Shown: in pieces, positions 62,237-64,000 of the stretch
How positions within the stretch are numbered: position 1 is the first letter of the stretch
Layout: every line of letters starts with the position of its first letter
NCBI RefSeq assembly: GCF_012927355.1
Contig: NZ_JABBGK010000010.1
Location: 43,080 to 107,079 of the forward strand
Source of the DNA: Rhizobium terricola
Lineage (GTDB): Bacteria > Pseudomonadota > Alphaproteobacteria > Rhizobiales > Rhizobiaceae
Direction: 5' to 3'
Length of the DNA: 64,000 nt
The notes under the pieces: generated by a model
Told to the model about the DNA's origin: nothing
The model's database searches: none
Seen by the model: the letters and a program-made list of their open reading frames with translations, nothing else
Translations under genes and position numbers: made by a program

Positions 62237-63328
62237 TCAAACCGCCAGCGCCGGCGCGGCATCGTGCCGGTGCCCGGTCTCCTGGGCATTGACCATAGCG
62301 GCGGCGAGTTGTCGGAATGTCACGGCGCCGATGGGTTTTCCGTCTTGTGCGGTGACGATGACGTCGCCGTCTGGGGCGGCTGCGAGCATTCGGACGGCCT
62401 CCTCGATGGTGGTGCCGGCGGTGATGGTGGCGCGGCCGTCGCGATGGGCTGCTGTGACGGCGGGGGTAAGGGGCGTCATGATCGCCTCGACATGGACGAC
62501 GCGGCCGCGGTTCACCTCCTTGACGAAGTTGGCGACATAGTCGTCGGCGGGGCGCAGCACGATGTCCTGGCTGGTGCCCTGCTGGATGATCTCGCCGTCG
62601 CGCAGGATGGCGATCTGGTCGCCGAGCCTCAGCGCCTCGTCGAGGTCGTGGGTGATGAAGACGATGGTCTTCCTGATCTCCTTCTGGATGTCGAGCAGCA
62701 CGGTCTGCATGTCGGTGCGGATCAGCGGGTCGAGGGCGGAATAGGCCTCGTCCATCAGCAGGACGGGCGCGTCGTTGGACAGCGCCCGGGCGAGCCCGAC
62801 GCGCTGCTGCATGCCGCCGGAGAGCTGGTTGGGGTATTTCTGCTCGAAGCCCTTCAGCCCGACGCGCTCGAGCCAGCGCATGGCGATCTCGACGGCCGCC
62901 TTGCGCTCGATGCCGTGGACCTCGAGGCCGAAGACGGTGTTGTCGAGCACGCTGCGATGGGGCAGCAGCGCGAACTTCTGGAACACCATGGCGGTCTGGT
63001 GGCGGCGGAACTCGCGCAGCTCGTTCTCGTTCATCTTGACGACGTCGACGCCGTCGACCAACACCTCGCCCGCGGTCGGGTCGATCAGCCGGTTGATGTG
63101 GCGGATCAGCGTCGACTTGCCGGAGCCCGACAGGCCCATGACCACCTGGATGCAGCCCGAGGGGATCTCGATGTTGATGTCGCGCAGGCCCAGCACATGG
63201 CCGTGGCGGTCGTTGAGCTCGGCCTTGGTCATGCCGTTGTGGACGGCATCGACATGGGCGGCCGGGTTGGGGCCGAAGATCTTGTAGAGGTGGCGGACCT
63301 TGATGCCGCCGAAGGCATGATCAGCCAT
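62237..63328 (-). CDS. Glycine/proline betaine ABC transporter ATPase with CBS tail (ProV/OpuAA-type)
   Basis: A 363-residue ATPase. The N-terminal extension (VRHLYKIFGPNPAAHVDAVH, then GMTKAELNDRHGHVLGLRDI) is special to the ProV/OpuA group. Walker A GLSGSGKST is near 68-76, LSGGMQQRVGLARAL near 175 and LLMDEAYSALDP near 199, with the ProV-type EA after Walker B instead of EP. The C-terminal CBS-like part (TTIEEAVRMLAAAPDGDVIV) can sense osmolarity. ATG 63328 overlaps the permease stop by 8 bp. It probably imports the betaine used by the GbcAB-like enzyme. Confidence 0.92.
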   Translation of the reverse strand: MADHAFGGIKVRHLYKIFGPNPAAHVDAVHNGMTKAELNDRHGHVLGLRDINIEIPSGCIQVVMGLSGSGKSTLIRHINRLIDPTAGEVLVDGVDVVKMNENELREFRRHQTAMVFQKFALLPHRSVLDNTVFGLEVHGIERKAAVEIAMRWLERVGLKGFEQKYPNQLSGGMQQRVGLARALSNDAPVLLMDEAYSALDPLIRTDMQTVLLDIQKEIRKTIVFITHDLDEALRLGDQIAILRDGEIIQQGTSQDIVLRPADDYVANFVKEVNRGRVVHVEAIMTPLTPAVTAAHRDGRATITAGTTIEEAVRMLAAAPDGDVIVTAQDGKPIGAVTFRQLAAAMVNAQETGHRHDAAPALAV

Positions 63329-64000
63329 GGACGATCTCCCGATGCTTCTGGAGCCGCTTGCCATAGGCCTGGCTGACCCGGTCGAAGATGATGGCGATGC
63401 CGACGATGGCAAGGCCGTTGAAGATGCCGAGCGTGAAGTACTGGTTGGCGATCGCCTTCAGCACCGGCTGGCCGAGACCCTGGACGCCGATCATCGAGGC
63501 GACGACGACCATGGCGAGCGCCATCATGATGGTCTGGTTGATGCCGGCCATGATGGTCGGTAGCGCCAGCGGCAGTTGGACCTTGAAGAGCTTCTGGGAC
63601 TTCGACGTGCCGAAGGCGTCGGCAGCCTCGAGCACGTCCTTGTCGACGAGGCGGATGCCGAGGTCGGTGAGGCGGATCATCGGGGGAATGGCGTAGATGA
63701 CGACGGCGATCAGGCCTGGAACCTTGCCGATGCCGAGCAGCATGACGACGGGGATCAGGTAGACGAAGCTCGGCATGGTCTGCATGACGTCGAGGATCGG
63801 GTTGACGATCCGCTGGACGCGGTCGGAGCGGGCCATCAGGATGCCGATCGGAATGCCGATGGCGATCGACAGAAGGGTGCAGACGAAGATCATCGAGATC
63901 GTCCGCATGGTGTCGTCCCACATGTCGAAGTAGCCGATCAGGAGCAGGGTCACGAGACAGCCGAGAACGATCTTCAGGCTGCGGCTGGCGAACCAGGCGA
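63321..64000 (-). CDS. Betaine ABC transporter permease (ProW/OpuAB-type), N-terminus beyond window
   Basis: The visible 226 residues run off the right edge, since the frame stays open (AWFASRSLKIVLGCLVTLLL) to position 64000. They contain the ProW core: MWDDTMRTISMIFVCTLLSI, then DVMQTMPSFVYLIPVVMLLG, a signature of this family, and the ATPase-contact loop AADAFGTSKSQKLFKVQLPL. It ends RLQKHREIVHG. It forms the membrane channel with the ATPase downstream. The periplasmic binding protein is presumably outside the window. Confidence 0.9.
   Translation of the reverse strand, partial: AWFASRSLKIVLGCLVTLLLIGYFDMWDDTMRTISMIFVCTLLSIAIGIPIGILMARSDRVQRIVNPILDVMQTMPSFVYLIPVVMLLGIGKVPGLIAVVIYAIPPMIRLTDLGIRLVDKDVLEAADAFGTSKSQKLFKVQLPLALPTIMAGINQTIMMALAMVVVASMIGVQGLGQPVLKAIANQYFTLGIFNGLAIVGIAIIFDRVSQAYGKRLQKHREIVHG

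Noticed and set aside
62114..63376. A 420-codon plus-strand frame opposite the ProV-type ATPase
   Set aside because: Low-complexity translation; the minus strand encodes an intact ATPase with Walker motifs.

Overview
The window is GC-rich, densely coded and full of ABC importers, LysR/TetR/AraC/SorC regulators and betaine or amine catabolism genes. It also has a PrsDE-like type I secretion locus and IS3-family scraps. This fits an alphaproteobacterium of the Rhizobiales (Rhizobium/Agrobacterium/Sinorhizobium-like), probably an accessory replicon or accessory chromosomal region. That assignment rests on gene content only. I saw no rRNA, tRNA, CRISPR array or replication origin.

Layout. (1) 1-10678: an amine (polyamine-like) uptake and oxidation cluster with a class III aminotransferase, a PotABC-type importer, its PotD-type binding protein, two phytoene-desaturase-like FAD oxidoreductases, a GcvT-like protein, an 84-residue unknown and a BetI-like TetR regulator. 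Two near-identical palindromes, one in each divergent promoter region, suggest one TetR regulon. (2) 10780-18300: a scarred region. A paralogue of an oppF ATPase gene is cut off before its Walker A. A 5.8-kb block (LysR, quinone oxidoreductase, SnoaL-like proteins, SDR and alcohol dehydrogenase fragments, a frameshifted aldehyde dehydrogenase) lies between two co-oriented IS3-type remnants. (3) 18670-21626: NnrS, a hemerythrin-like protein with an upstream TTG-N8-CAA box, and a LysR regulator. (4) 22096-33201: a type I secretion locus. It encodes a 2272-residue RTX protein carrying a calcineurin-like phosphoesterase domain among LamG-like and PKD-like modules, the ABC exporter, a second small RTX protein and the HlyD-type adaptor. 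(5) 33320-36918: an AraC regulator and an inverse-autotransporter-like protein with a C-terminal beta-helix.

(6) 37229-46515: an operon resembling the agrocinopine (acc) layout, with an Opp-type importer, a glycerophosphodiesterase-family enzyme, a HAD phosphatase and a sugar isomerase/epimerase, divergent from a SorC-type regulator. (7) 46570-56348: a long operon led by AmiC- and AmiR-like genes. Its leader holds a clear intrinsic terminator, so AmiR-style antitermination is likely. The operon continues with a proline-iminopeptidase-like hydrolase, a second Opp importer and an acetamidase/formamidase. (8) 56481-64000: an EamA exporter, a GbcAB-type Rieske betaine demethylase with a divergent GcvA-like LysR, an Ldh-family dehydrogenase and the start of a ProVW-type betaine importer.

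The genes describe a scavenger: several separate import-and-degrade modules for nitrogenous or phosphodiester compounds, each with its own regulator, plus surface and secreted proteins that probably act on polymers or other cells. Starts were re-chosen where family alignment or a ribosome binding site favoured a position inside the longest open frame.
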